Below are positions 22,058 through 32,699 of a DNA stretch of 64,000 bases, one piece after another. Position 1 is the first letter of the stretch. Each line of letters opens with the position of its first letter. This stretch comes from Pseudoneurospora amorphoporcata. Lineage: Eukaryota; Ascomycota; Sordariomycetes; Sordariales; Sordariaceae. The stretch is from assembly GCA_033297205.1 (NCBI GenBank), contig MU859134.1, positions 1-64,000 on the forward strand, written 5' to 3'. The translations under genes and the position numbers were made by a program. The notes under the pieces were generated by a model. It did not search any database, was not told the DNA's origin, and saw nothing but the letters and a program-made list of their open reading frames with translations.

Positions 22058-22309
22058 TTACTCCCCCCGTAAAAGAAAACTCGTCCCGAGTCGTACAAAA
22101 AAGTATAAAAAGCTAAATACATACAAAGTAGGCCCAGCGCCCGACCCTCCACCGCGGCATATTAATAACTATTCCGCCTAACGTATTTAAGTAAACTATT
22201 TTGCAATTACTTCCTTACCCCAATACTACGTCGCGTTATCTTTATTCCCTTATATATAAGTATATTATTATTGTCGTAATCGTTATCAAACTCCTCCGCT
22301 TCTGCCGCT

Positions 22310-22500
22310 CGTAGCTAATCCTCCAACCTCTTGAGCGGTCCAGGCTGCTCTGGGTATTGATCGTAGAAGGCCTTGAGAAGGCTAGCCGAGTTCTTAAAGT
22401 TCCGTACATTGTAATATTCTGAGTTAGGGTTACAACCTCGCTAACTAGCCTTGTATTAAAGTTGTCTACGATAGATCTTTAATACTAATACCTCTTCTAC
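22310..22500 (-). pseudogene. Chromodomain of chromovirus, decayed
   Basis: After an IED...EVEEVLVLKIYRRQL stretch the minus strand reads PNSEYYNVRNFKNSASLLK and then FYDQYPEQPGPLKRLEDWL. This matches the chromodomain end seen in fungal gypsy integrases (acidic strand, aromatic cage region, then an F...YP..PGPPKRL tail). Stops interrupt the front half. Confidence 0.7.
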
Positions 22501-22943
22501 TTCCTACTCGATATTATCCTCGATATACTCGCTTAGGGGTGCCTTTATATATTACCCTGGCAACGGGTTATTAGGATACTTCTTTAAGTAGTCTACGTAG
22601 AATACGTCGGTCCCCCTCCACCCTTCTAGGACTTCCAAACGGTAAGAGTGTTTATGCTTACCCGTAATCCTAAACCACCTGCTGGTAACCGGGGAATCGA
22701 GCTTCTAATTGGGTTTATTAGAGAGTTAGTTTCGTTTGATAATGAATATTTTATTTCTAATATTGAAATTTAGTACGCGGCGGTATTGGTTAGCTTGTTT
22801 AATTATTCGTACTTGCGCGGCTATTATTAACTCCTTAGCTTTTGTGACGTATCCTTGTATCCTTTTAATTAGGTCCTACGCGTCCCCCCTATTAAGTTTC
22901 TCCCTTGCCGAGAGTTTCGTTAGGGTAGTACGGGAGGCCTAGT

Positions 22944-23490
22944 TGTCACACGGACATTCGACCTCAACCCTGACCCTACAACGTGAGGCTCGCGGAGCCG
23001 CACATCTCTCAGCCTCGCGCAGATGCTTCAGGTATCTACGACAGCTCAGACAGAGAATCTGTTCGGCCATTAGCACTGCTTACCCGGACTCCTCCCGACG
23101 CTACCGACTAGCGAGCCAAACCCTGGAAGTGCCGAGGACGCTTATGAGGCACCACGAGACGATCCCAATCTTCCCAGAAGCAACCAACAGCCAACTAAAC
23201 AAGAAGTAAGACGCACGGGTGAAAGACAACGCTAAAAGGAAGATGGAGAATGGATGAAGGCATTTAGGAAGATCCACACGTATGCAGACTGCTAGATAGA
23301 TGTCTTGAAGCCTTAGGCGACAAGGCTTGATGCGTACCTTAAGAACGTGCCGATTCCGTTTGGTATAAGAAGGCCTTGAAGCCCAACCTTCTCTTGGAGG
23401 TTGAGAAGATCAACAAGGCCTTCGAGACCAAAGAAGTTTATTAGCTGAATTGAACTACTGTTCCAAGCCCTGCACGCAGCCCTTGTCACA
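22944..23490 (-). mobile_element. Solo LTR, family 1, clean young copy
   Basis: This 547-bp unit begins TGTCACACGGAC and ends CCCTTGTCACA on the plus strand, so it is inverted relative to 15,520. The CTAGT duplications at 22,939-22,943 and 23,491-23,495 are perfect. It is GC-rich, lacks the 12-bp array, and splits the integrase C-terminal region of the chromovirus. Open stretches inside it are not genes. Confidence 0.87.
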
Positions 23491-23509
23491 CTAGTCGATA
23501 GTTCTTAGC

Positions 23510-24470
23510 ATTAGGAATCCTCGGAGCACCTCGTATAGTTATAATCCTCCTAGGCTCTCGTGAGGTATCCTTATTTGTACTATATCTATAGCCGGGATAA
23601 CCTTAGACTAGTTATCCTAAAAATAGTTTACAAACGGTTGCAACCTTTAATTTAAATATTCGTTCACAATCTCGGCTTAGCCTGCCGTCTGGCTATGCCT
23701 AGAAAATAATAGCTTCTATTTAATATTAAAGATCTTAGCTAATTCGTTAGTAAAGTCCGTAATAAACTAGGGGCTTCGATTAAATACTACCTCCTTAGGT
23801 AGACCGTAAACGCGATAGGGTCCTTCGTAGTACATACGCGCTACGTCTTTTTGCCGTTGCTATAATATAGTACGGGATAGTCTATATAACTTTATTTAAT
23901 TAATTAATAATAATTAAAGCGTTATTAAACCCGTACCGATCTTTAGGCATCGACTTGTAGTCTATAGCGAAGTAAGTCCAACTACGCTCTAGTACGGAGA
24001 GGGGGTACAATTCCCTAGGTTTTTTATCGCGAAGAACCTTCGAAGCATAGTACATTATATAATTGACGACGTATCAGTCTATATCTCCTATTATCTTAGG
24101 CTACTAATATTATACTACGATTAAACGTTGTGTCTTATTACGACTAGGGTATACTATAGTAATTTTCGAATAAAGCTCGTATATTACTTACGCTCTTAAA
24201 GTACTAAGTAGCACTACTATCTTGCTATAGCGAATTAGGATCTTATCATGGGCGATAAGTTAATACCCGTTTTCCCCCCGACGAGCTATGTTTCGATAGA
24301 TTTCGAGCTCGATATTCGTTTTATTTTCGAGGATTAGCCTATCTAATAAGATATATCCTTCTAAAAATTCCCCTTCCAAGAGAGGCTCGCATCCCTTAAG
24401 TTCCTTCATAACCTTAGGGTTGATTTCTATAACCGTAGAATTGATAGCTAGGATAGTCGTAAGGACGCAA
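23510..24470 (-). pseudogene. Integrase of chromovirus, decayed
   Basis: The minus strand keeps the integrase landmarks in order: YPSRNKTQRLI (HPGRNKT type), SWTYFAIDYKSMPKDRYG, then PKEVVFNRSP.FITDFTNELAKIFN, a SRHSQTAG.AEIVNEYL stretch and PFVNYF.DN. The second catalytic position, normally an aspartate in the S/DRG.QF box, reads asparagine. Scattered stops are mostly TAG or TAA. Confidence 0.75.
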
Positions 24471-24559
24471 TTAACAATACTAATAGACGTATTATCGGAG
24501 TAAGCTATTATCCTATTTTCGAGGGTTTTAAAGATACGAATAGTTTGATAGGCTTCCCG

Positions 24560-25060
24560 CTTTGCCTTTTAAATTTTTAAATCTTCAAACTTTCGGGATA
24601 GGGCGTCGGCGGCGCCGTTGTCCTTCCCCGGTCAGTATATCATACCAAAGTAGTACTAGGCTAAGAACTCGGCCTATCCAGCCTAGCGAAGATTTAATAA
24701 CCGCTTGGTACTAAAGTACTTGAGCGCTTTATAGCCAGTAATAACTAGGAAGGGGTTTTAAAGCCCTACTAGTTCCGACCTCTAATATTAGAGAGCCCTA
24801 ACGATTGCTATTAATTCCTTATTGTATATTGAATAGTTATATTCTGCGCTATATATAGTCTCCGAGAAAAAGGCAACGGGCTTCTAATCTCCCTCCGCCT
24901 CCTACGAGAGTACTTTAGCTACAATACTATTCGATGCGTCGGTTTCTATACGGGTAGGGCGGTCGTACTGGAAGTGGCTTAGAATCAGTACATTTAGCAA
25001 CCGTCGTTTTAACTCCTCAAAGGCTCCCTAACAATCTTTAGACTAGTTATATTCTTCGGT
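24560..25060 (-). pseudogene. RNase H of chromovirus, decayed
   Basis: Landmarks on the minus strand are KPVAFFSETIYSAEYNYSIYNKELIAIV, followed at the end of the domain by a YF.MIY.PGKDNGAADALSRKF stretch, which is the standard terminus of gypsy RNase H. The preceding D.SN.IVA.VLS segment is present with transitions. Confidence 0.75.
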
Positions 25061-25199
25061 TTTTTTCGTAAGGGCGATTAACGGCTTCGCTATCCGGCTA
25101 TAGTCTTTAACGAACTTTTAATAGAAGTTGTAGAACCCTAGGAAGGACTATACACCCCTAATATTCGTAGGCACCTGCTAGTCCTTTACGACCGTAATT

Positions 25200-25800
25200 T
25201 TCTAGGGGTCTACGGCGACGCCGTCCTTCCCTACGATAAATCCTAAGAATTTAGTCTTTTTTATATAGAACTCGCATTTATCCAAGTTAGCCTATAGCCC
25301 TGCCGCCTCTAGACAGGCTAGAACCTTCTTAACGTAGACTTTGTATTCTTCTAGGGTATTAGAAAAGATAAGGATATTATCGATGTAAGTACTATAGAAA
25401 TCGTCTAAATACTCTATTAGGGTATCGTTAATATATTTTTAGAAAGTAAATAGCCTATTTGTTAACCCCAAGGGAAGTACCTTGTACTTATAGGCCCCGT
25501 ATCGGGTCCGGAAGGTAATTAACTCCTTATTGTCAAGGTATATTCGGATGCGATAGAAAGCTTGCCGAATATTAATTTTCATAAATATCTTTACTTAACT
25601 AATCCAGGCGATCGTTTCCTCGATAAGCGGGAGTAGATACCGGTCCTTCCGTATTATAATATTGAGCTTGTGGTAGTCTATATAAAACCGGAGCCCTCTA
25701 TTAGCCTTAAGGGCGAAGAGGATTAGTATTACCTATAGGGCTGAGCTACTTTCAATAAAGCCTTTCGTAAGAGCCTCGTTAATATATTTTCGGTAGGCCT
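25200..25800 (-). pseudogene. Reverse transcriptase of chromovirus, dead
   Basis: Landmarks on the minus strand are FALKANRGLRFYIDYHKLN, KDRYLLPLIEE, FRTRYGAYKYKVLPLGLTN, then the catalytic box near 25,380-25,400, which reads YIDN instead of YIDD, and finally KTKFLGFIVGKDG. The loss of the second aspartate is a single G-to-A change. Confidence 0.8.
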
Positions 25801-26789
25801 CTAGCTCGTCGAGTGTTATTTTATAGAGGGGGCTGTAACTGAGATCTTCCGGCCGGGCGCTTTCCTCCAACTCGATTTTATAATTACTAAGTCGATATTT
25901 AGGTGGCGTATTAAACTACTTCTTATTAAAGACGTCTAAGTATTAGTAGGCGTAAGCGGGTACCTCCTTCCTTACTCTCTCTCTAAATTCAACTTCGTCT
26001 TCCTGCAACGCGTCCTTTCTTTTCTAATCTTCGATAAATTAATCCAATTCGTATAGGCTTGTTACTCCTATATATTCTCGTTTATAGAATTTAAAGAAGG
26101 CTTCTACGCTTACGATTATTAGGTTGTTATAGTATTTATATTATCCGACCCCGTCCCTTTTTAACTGGTAACGCCCTTATGCGTCCTCCCTTTATAATAG
26201 GTCGTTTACCCTTTCGGCGTCGAGTATTACGATATACTCTTTTCGTAAAAGGAGGTTTTATTCGGGCTCTTAGGAGGCTTGTTGTTCGTATAATTCTCTT
26301 TCTATTTTGATAAACTCTTTTACCTTACCCCTTCGGATAGGTCGGACCTTAGGTACCTCAAAAAGTTCTATTAGCCGTAAGGGCTTAGGGGAAGTAGGTG
26401 GAATTGGGAGTACGGATGCCTCTTCTAATTCTTGAATCCGTTAATTGATTCTTTTGATCGTTTTTACTCGTTATTTTACTAGTTTGGCTAAGTCTTCCTA
26501 TTCTTCCTTTAATTTCTCCTCCTTATTTTGGGGGAAGACTAATCGTCGGTTGGCTACGTTGACTAATAACTAATATTATTGTATCTAATGTTTGCCGAGG
26601 ATTAAGTCGTGTCCGGAATTAATAACAATTATTACCTCGTCCGGAAGGATCCGATTTTAGACTTGTAGAGTGTCCTACAGGCAGAATTAGATAGTCTTGT
26701 TATGCTGTCCGTCGTAACCTCCCACGGCATATAGCTTAAAACCGCGTAGTCGTTCGATTTATAAAGCCTTAATAAGTTTTTCCACGAAG

Positions 26790-26870
26790 TTTTTACTTAC
26801 GAAAATATTTCTATTCGCTCCCGAGTTAATAAATATATTTATAGTAAATAGTAATTTACTATTACTTACT
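26790..26870 (-). pseudogene. Protease active-site region of chromovirus, dead
   Basis: The minus strand reads FINSGANRNIFVSKNFVEKL. The catalytic DSGA motif is NSGA, again a G-to-A loss of the aspartate. Confidence 0.65.
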
Positions 26871-27119
26871 ATAGTACAAAAGGTAAGCAAAGCTTCCCCG
26901 CCCAAGTAACTATTTAAGAAATCTTTATCTACTTCTATTTCTACTATCGTACTTCCAACAATCTCTTTTGGGTCCGTTCTAGGATAGATGCTTATTGACT
27001 CAACCCCTAGAAGGGAGTCTATAATACCTAGGGTAATTAGTTTTCCGCCTTTCCAGGCTTCGTAGCGTCCTCCTTCTTAGCTTTGCGAGCAAACTAATTA
27101 ATAAGCTCGTTGATACGGC

Positions 27120-29380
27120 TAGGGTTATTACGCTTGTTAGGATAGTCGCGGAAACGGTAACTAATTTATTTGTAAACGAAGTACTTGTCCTCTTTGAATA
27201 GCTTGCGTACTTCGTCCTTCAATATTTTAGGGGGTCGACGAGAACTACCCGAGCCCTTGGCTGCGGATGAAGAAGAAGAAGAACCGGAATTGGAGGATCT
27301 CCTAGCCTTATTAGAGGTACCAGATGAAGAAGAAGAAAATATACTTTTACTATTGCCGTTCTCTTTGCCCTTCTCCTTCTGCTTGCTTTTCTATAAGCGC
27401 TAACTGTTCTCTACACACTTTTTAACTATGCGGACGAAAAATATAAAGTCAACCGTATCCTCACCGTAGCCAAAAAGTAAAGAGTTCTAGATATTAGTAG
27501 GAAGCTTCTAATTGAACTCCTATTTCCACGTGTCGAGAGGGCAGTTACACTCTCCTACCAGCCAAACGAAGGCGTTCCGGAATTCCTAGAAGTTTTATCT
27601 TGAAGGCCAGTTCGTTGAACTCGAAAATTGCCTTCTCTTTGCAATTGTAATCGTAATACTCATTCTTCAAATAATTAAGCAATTATTGTAAAATTTTAAT
27701 ACAATAGGGACCGTCGCCCAAGTAGGGTTCCAAGTTTTAGGCAGCTTTACTAGCCGTGCGATTTTCAATATACATCTTCTTTGCCTCATTATTACAAAAG
27801 TAGTCAGCGTTGAGCTTAAGCTTATTCTAGATATAGCAATACCAAACGTTAAAAGAGATAATATCCTTATCCTTTTCGTTGTAGAAGTACGGCGGGTCCT
27901 TTTCCTTGGCCGACAGGCGGCTGGTACTAGTAGTAGAAAGGTTAGAGGCCGGCGTATCTTCACGGTCGGTATCGTTATTAACGGCATCCTCAAGTAGACG
28001 GTTGTTCTTTAGAGTCTCTTCGATAATTACCCTTTTCTTTTACTTACGCAAGTCTAAGTTTTCCTTAGTAAAGCGTACGATTATAGCGTTTAAGTCAGCA
28101 ATTTCGCTCTCTTTAATTGCTACTTCCGTGCCCAGCTCGTCGGCTTGTGCCCTGACAGCAATGACAGTGCTTTTAGTTTCAGCTAGCTCCTCCCTAACTT
28201 CGGCCAACTCCTCCTTGGCCTTATTTAGTTTAGTTAGGAGTTTAGGATAGTTACGATAACCGTTTTAGGGAGTAGGAGACTAATCGCGATAGTTTTCTAG
28301 TGACGGGCTACGATGCTGTTCTGGTGATGAGCTACGGTAGTAGTTAAGGGAAGGACTCCAGTCGTCGTACGGACCTCAATAGTTAAGACGGGAGTTACTA
28401 GTCTCCAACTACTCGTTCTCTACGCGGGCACAACTACCTATAGCGGCGGTCAACTAGGTAAAGTCCAATTAGACTTCTTCCTAGAGTTTATAAATCTTTT
28501 CGCGGAGTGCTGCGTTCTCGTATCGTAGTAGCTTAAGATCTTCCGCGGAGGTGCTCTTTCGGGAATTAGTATTAGCAATAGTATTCTCCAAGAGAACAAC
28601 TTTCTTTTTAAGCTTGACGTTCTCATCCTCGGCCGTCTTCCAATAGTTAAGGAAGTTTATAGTATGCTCATACATCTTACTAAGGTTAGTATTTAAGTTG
28701 ATAGCGATAACTTAGTAGCCGCGTTGTTAAGCTAAAGCGGCCTCGGCGAGTATAGCCCTCAATTTAATTTCTTAGAAGATCGCGTCGAAGCTGGTAAGGT
28801 CCTAACAAATATTCTTAAAGGTAGGAAAATCTACGAGAAGCGGACCTATATGAGATTTATCGCGCTAGAAATACTCGGACCAATATTCCTTTCTAATAGC
28901 CGTCAACGGGCGGAAGGCGAAGGAAGGGCCGTCTCCCTTCTTTAAGTAGTACTTTGCGATTGCGCTAATTTTCGTATATAAGAATATGTATAAATCTTCT
29001 TTCTTGAAAATATAGCGCACGTTAGCTATCTTATCGGTAACTTCCTAATTAAAAAACGCAATAGCTTCTTTAATATTATTTAAGGCTTCCTCGTTTTCGA
29101 AGTTGGATATATCGAAGGTTCTAGGTTGGGCGTCCTATTTGTCCTTGATGGTAACGACATTTAAGGATCGACGACGGAAGGCGTTATCCTATTCGACAAC
29201 CGACTCCGGCGTGATCGGGACGTCGTCAATGTCAAAAACGACTTGCTCTGCGGCAATCTTATCTTTCTAGGCCCGTATAGCCTACTTCTGAGCCTCGCTT
29301 GCTTGAGCGCTCTCGGTAACAATTATCTTTAACTATTAGGGTACGGCCTTAGCCGACTTCTCTTCAGGAGTGTGCGCCAT
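27120..29380 (-). pseudogene. Gag of chromovirus, decayed
   Basis: An ATG at 29,380 lies 159 bp inside the 5' LTR and starts MAHTPEEKSAKAVP before two stops. The frame then continues with recognisable protein character, including a coiled-coil segment at 28,481-28,675 (TAEDENVKLKKKVVLLEN). A Ser/Lys/Gly-rich linker and a zinc-knuckle outline follow at about 27,130-27,193, where cysteines read tyrosine (KYFVYK..SYRFRDYPNK). Open frames on the plus strand here, such as the Glu-rich one at 27,185, are antisense shadows of the linker. Confidence 0.75.
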
Positions 29381-29538
29381 CGTAGCAAGGTCGTAAACAG
29401 TACGACCGACTCGCGATAATAGTATAACACTAGGCGGATCGCGATAGCGATACGATCAGTACAATTAGCTTTTTTCTTTTTTAAAATAATAGGATGTTTA
29501 TTTTCCTCCCTAGAAAGTGTAAAGATTGATCTTATAAT

Positions 29539-29759
29539 TATTACGAGCGACGTAGTTACGAGAGACAAGCTAAACACGTTAATTCCAGGTTTATAGTAGA
29601 ATTACAAAATGAAGAAGAAAAGAGGGAAACGTGCAAAGGTGCGCTATGAGTCGAGGGTTTTAACCTAAGGCTCTAGTGCCCTATGCGCGGCACGACTTCA
29701 CGTGCCTTAACAATGCCCTATTAGTCCGTGTACCAAATCCATCCGCTAGTGCCGTAATA
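29539..29759 (-). repeat. 5' LTR of chromovirus (right copy)
   Basis: This 221-bp LTR pairs with 21,837-22,057. It lies upstream of Gag on the minus strand and is therefore the promoter LTR. It is less mutated than its partner. The flanking pentamer 29,760-29,764 is ATAAT. Confidence 0.88.
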
Positions 29760-29764
29760 ATAAT

Positions 29765-30880
29765 ACACAATATAGAAGTGCTACCTATATAAGTACTTAA
29801 CGTTAGCTACTTATACCGAAATATTAAATAAGAAGAAGAGTACTACGAACGCGTTTGTACTTAATCGGATAGATATAAATTAAAGTTATTACGAAAGAGG
29901 AAAAGTCAAATGGTAGAAAGAGGTAAGTAGGCCTATAACTTATAAGGACTGTAACTTTCTTTTAGGCTAGTCGGAGGAGGAAGCTCGGGTTTTAACTCTA
30001 GCTCTATCTCTGGAAGAGGTAGTACGCGATCCGAGATATAATAGAGGGGGAAGAGTAAGTTTAAATTTCTATAAATATATAAGTAAAGTGTATACGCGTA
30101 AAGGAAAAAAGTTAAAAAATAGTCTTATTATATTTGAGTCTCTGCTTAAGTTGTTGTTGTATTATTATATACGACTATCTTTCAAAATACGTTGATAACG
30201 TAGTTAGCCTCTAGCTACGCGTATTAGGTAGTGTATTTATTTGAGTGGGTACCTCTAATATGTTACTTGTGGCGTTAATATAATAAGGAAGCTTACTATA
30301 GTTAAAGCTTCCCTCGGTTTCAATATCTGACTAAACTAATTACCTATTACTATTTTTATACCCGCGTATATACTGATATATCTAAACCCGTGGCTCAAGC
30401 TACGTATTATAAAGTTAGGAATCTCTTGGCCTCGATTATTTATATTTGCTATATGCACCCCAAAGCCTATATTTATGAAATTTTCGCCCTTAGTAGTAAT
30501 AGTAACCCGAAGTTAATGTTAGTATAGGCTTAGCTCGCTTAGCTCCTAAAACGACCCCTATTTACGGATCGTAATAGTACTCTCATATTTACTAGGAAAT
30601 GGTACCCCTAAAAGCCCCCTCTAAATTTTTTTAAATGGGCGCGCCAATCTACTATTCCTTATATTCCTAAGCATTTCTCAAGCCGGTCTTATTCTATTCT
30701 ATCTGTCTTTTCCGCTTGCCAATAGCACCCTTTAGATTAATAAGATATGGGACTTCTACTTCCTAACGCTCAAAGATGAGATCGCTTTAGGAGTGCCCTA
30801 GAGTTACTCTAAACAATATGATAAGTGCTCAAATCTTTTATATATTTTTAGTGTTATTATAGTTACTAATTAACGCTATT
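29765..30880. other. RIP-like DNA, no recognised feature
   Basis: TA-rich with stops in all frames. It may be flanking or 5' sequence of the decayed membrane-protein gene that follows on the plus strand, but I see no clear coding segment. Confidence 0.45.
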
Positions 30881-30909
30881 ATAAATGCCGCCTTTTTAAA
30901 ATCTAAATC

Positions 30910-31745
30910 GCTTTTATTTTGTAAAAAGTTATACGTGGCTGAAGGCCCTCTTATTTCAAAATTTAACTCGTGTAATAATTATATTAAGACTGAGTTTAAA
31001 AATAATTCTACTTACGCTAATTTTTACTAACATTATATCGAACCCTCTTTCGGTAATACTATTTAATAATATATCGGCGTTGGGGCAACTATTACTCTCT
31101 CGCTTAACTCGTTCGAACTAGTAGTTATATAACTGCTCATTAGCACTATTTAACCTAAAGTACCAATAGGCATAAGTATAGGTATAGGAGAATTAATAGG
31201 TATTACGAAAGTATTATTCGTAATTATACAAACGGTGCCATTTATATTATCTACGAATCCTACTATCCTAATAGCTAGCGTTACTGGTACTAGCTCGTCT
31301 ATTAATACGTCTTAGTTAACTACCTCCTCAGCTATAGAGACGAATACCTATATTTTATTTACTATTAAAACTATTACGGTTACCGAGTTTGTAATTGTGA
31401 TAGTTATATGTGCCGACTAGACTAGTTAGTCTAGCGGCGATAGACCCGCTCGTATAATAGGAGAGGGAAAAACGATTATATTTCTACTAATAGGCGTAGT
31501 CACCTCTATATATAGTAATGGAGTAGTAGCTATATTAAAAGGCTTCAGTACTATAATAATGACCCTGGTTTCGCTAATAGGAGCTAGCGGCTCGGGCTTA
31601 AAGAGTGTTGCTAGTTGGGTTTAGGCCGTTATTGCTATTGCGAGCGCAATCGTTATTGGAATACTAGTCGCTTCTTTTATACTTCTTAAGAGAAAGAGAG
31701 CCAAGAAAGTAAGGTATTAGCGGTCTAACTCCGGCAATATATTTA
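30910..31745 (+). pseudogene. Decayed S/T-rich single-pass membrane protein gene
   Basis: One plus-strand frame keeps protein character across this span, with TAG/TAA stops. It reads as an extracellular part with N-glycosylation-like sites (FKNNSTYANFY), a long Ser/Thr/Val/Ile-rich section, and a 21-residue hydrophobic Ala/Ile/Val/Gly segment at 31,625-31,687 followed at once by KRKRAKK. That is the architecture of fungal mucin-like or Mid2/Wsc-like surface proteins. The cytoplasmic tail continues to a stop near 31,720. The family assignment is by architecture only. Confidence 0.5.
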
Positions 31746-32699
31746 AATTATTAGGTATTATTAGGACGGGGAGTAGAACGGAATTAAATAGTGAAATAAG
31801 CTTGGCCGAGTTATATACCGATAATATACTACTATCGGAACTCGATTTAAAGGTAGTACTAGTCGAAATAGATATAGAATTCAATTCGAATTACCGACAG
31901 ATTATAATAAGGAAAAGGATATTTCGGAGAAAGCTATAATACTACTCAGTATATGCGCCGACGCTACGCAGATTCTAGTGTCGCCCCTAGAGGAATAAAA
32001 CTTAGAAGAATAAATTCTAAACGAATAAAAAGTCTTAGTTACGCCCGGACTCAACTTACGAAGCAAAGTTGAGCCGCAGACTTATACCAAGCCTTAATGA
32101 ACATAACGTATTACAACTAGCCTTCAAAAATAAAACACACAGCTTAAACTTCTCTCGATCGGTATATTTTACTACAATTAATTAATTAAAATACTTCGGA
32201 CGTTCGCGGTTATATATACTACTATACTTGAGGATCGAAGAAGTTAGGACTCTATCGATAATAATAGAATAATCGGATAGTTATTTTAGGCTACTTTATA
32301 TACTTATGCAGCTCGTTCTACAATTCTCCGACAAAATTCCTAAGGCGACCAAGTTGCCTTATCCTTTTAGGAGCCTCGTTTATTAGACGCCGACGCTATT
32401 CCCAATAACGGTTACAGTTGTCTATATTAAATATACCTACGGTAATAGAAAGGATGCTTCGAATTATAACGAGTATACATCTTCGTTAGACTTAGCGACT
32501 CTTTATAATAGAGCGGTTTATCCAGGTGGACTTTGGATAGTATACGTTATATCAATATATTTTCAGCTCCTATAGGGTAGAAGGCGCTTATAATATAAAT
32601 AGGCGTATCTTTATATTATACGGCCTCTAACTCCTAGGATCCTAGCCAATTATCGATTAAGTCCCCAGGACGACTACTTTCTACAACGGTTTTTAAGAG

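Larger units (their letters stand above)
21837..29759 (-). mobile_element. Full-length Ty3/gypsy chromovirus, RIP-inactivated
   Basis: The element has 221-bp LTRs at both ends and perfect ATAAT target duplications at 21,832-21,836 and 29,760-29,764. On the minus strand the order is 5' LTR, Gag (start codon at 29,380), zinc knuckle, protease, reverse transcriptase, RNase H, integrase, chromodomain, polypurine tract, 3' LTR. That is the layout of fungal chromoviruses, whose chromodomain steers integration to methylated-histone chromatin. A family-1 solo LTR (22,944-23,490) is inserted in the integrase C-terminus. Every domain carries stops and lost catalytic residues, so it is not autonomous. 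Confidence 0.9.

Noticed and set aside
22943..23209. 88-codon plus-strand open frame in GC-rich island
   Set aside because: It lies wholly in a solo LTR with perfect CTAGT duplications.
27185..27403. Glu-rich plus-strand open frame
   Set aside because: Antisense of the Ser/Lys-rich linker of the chromovirus Gag.
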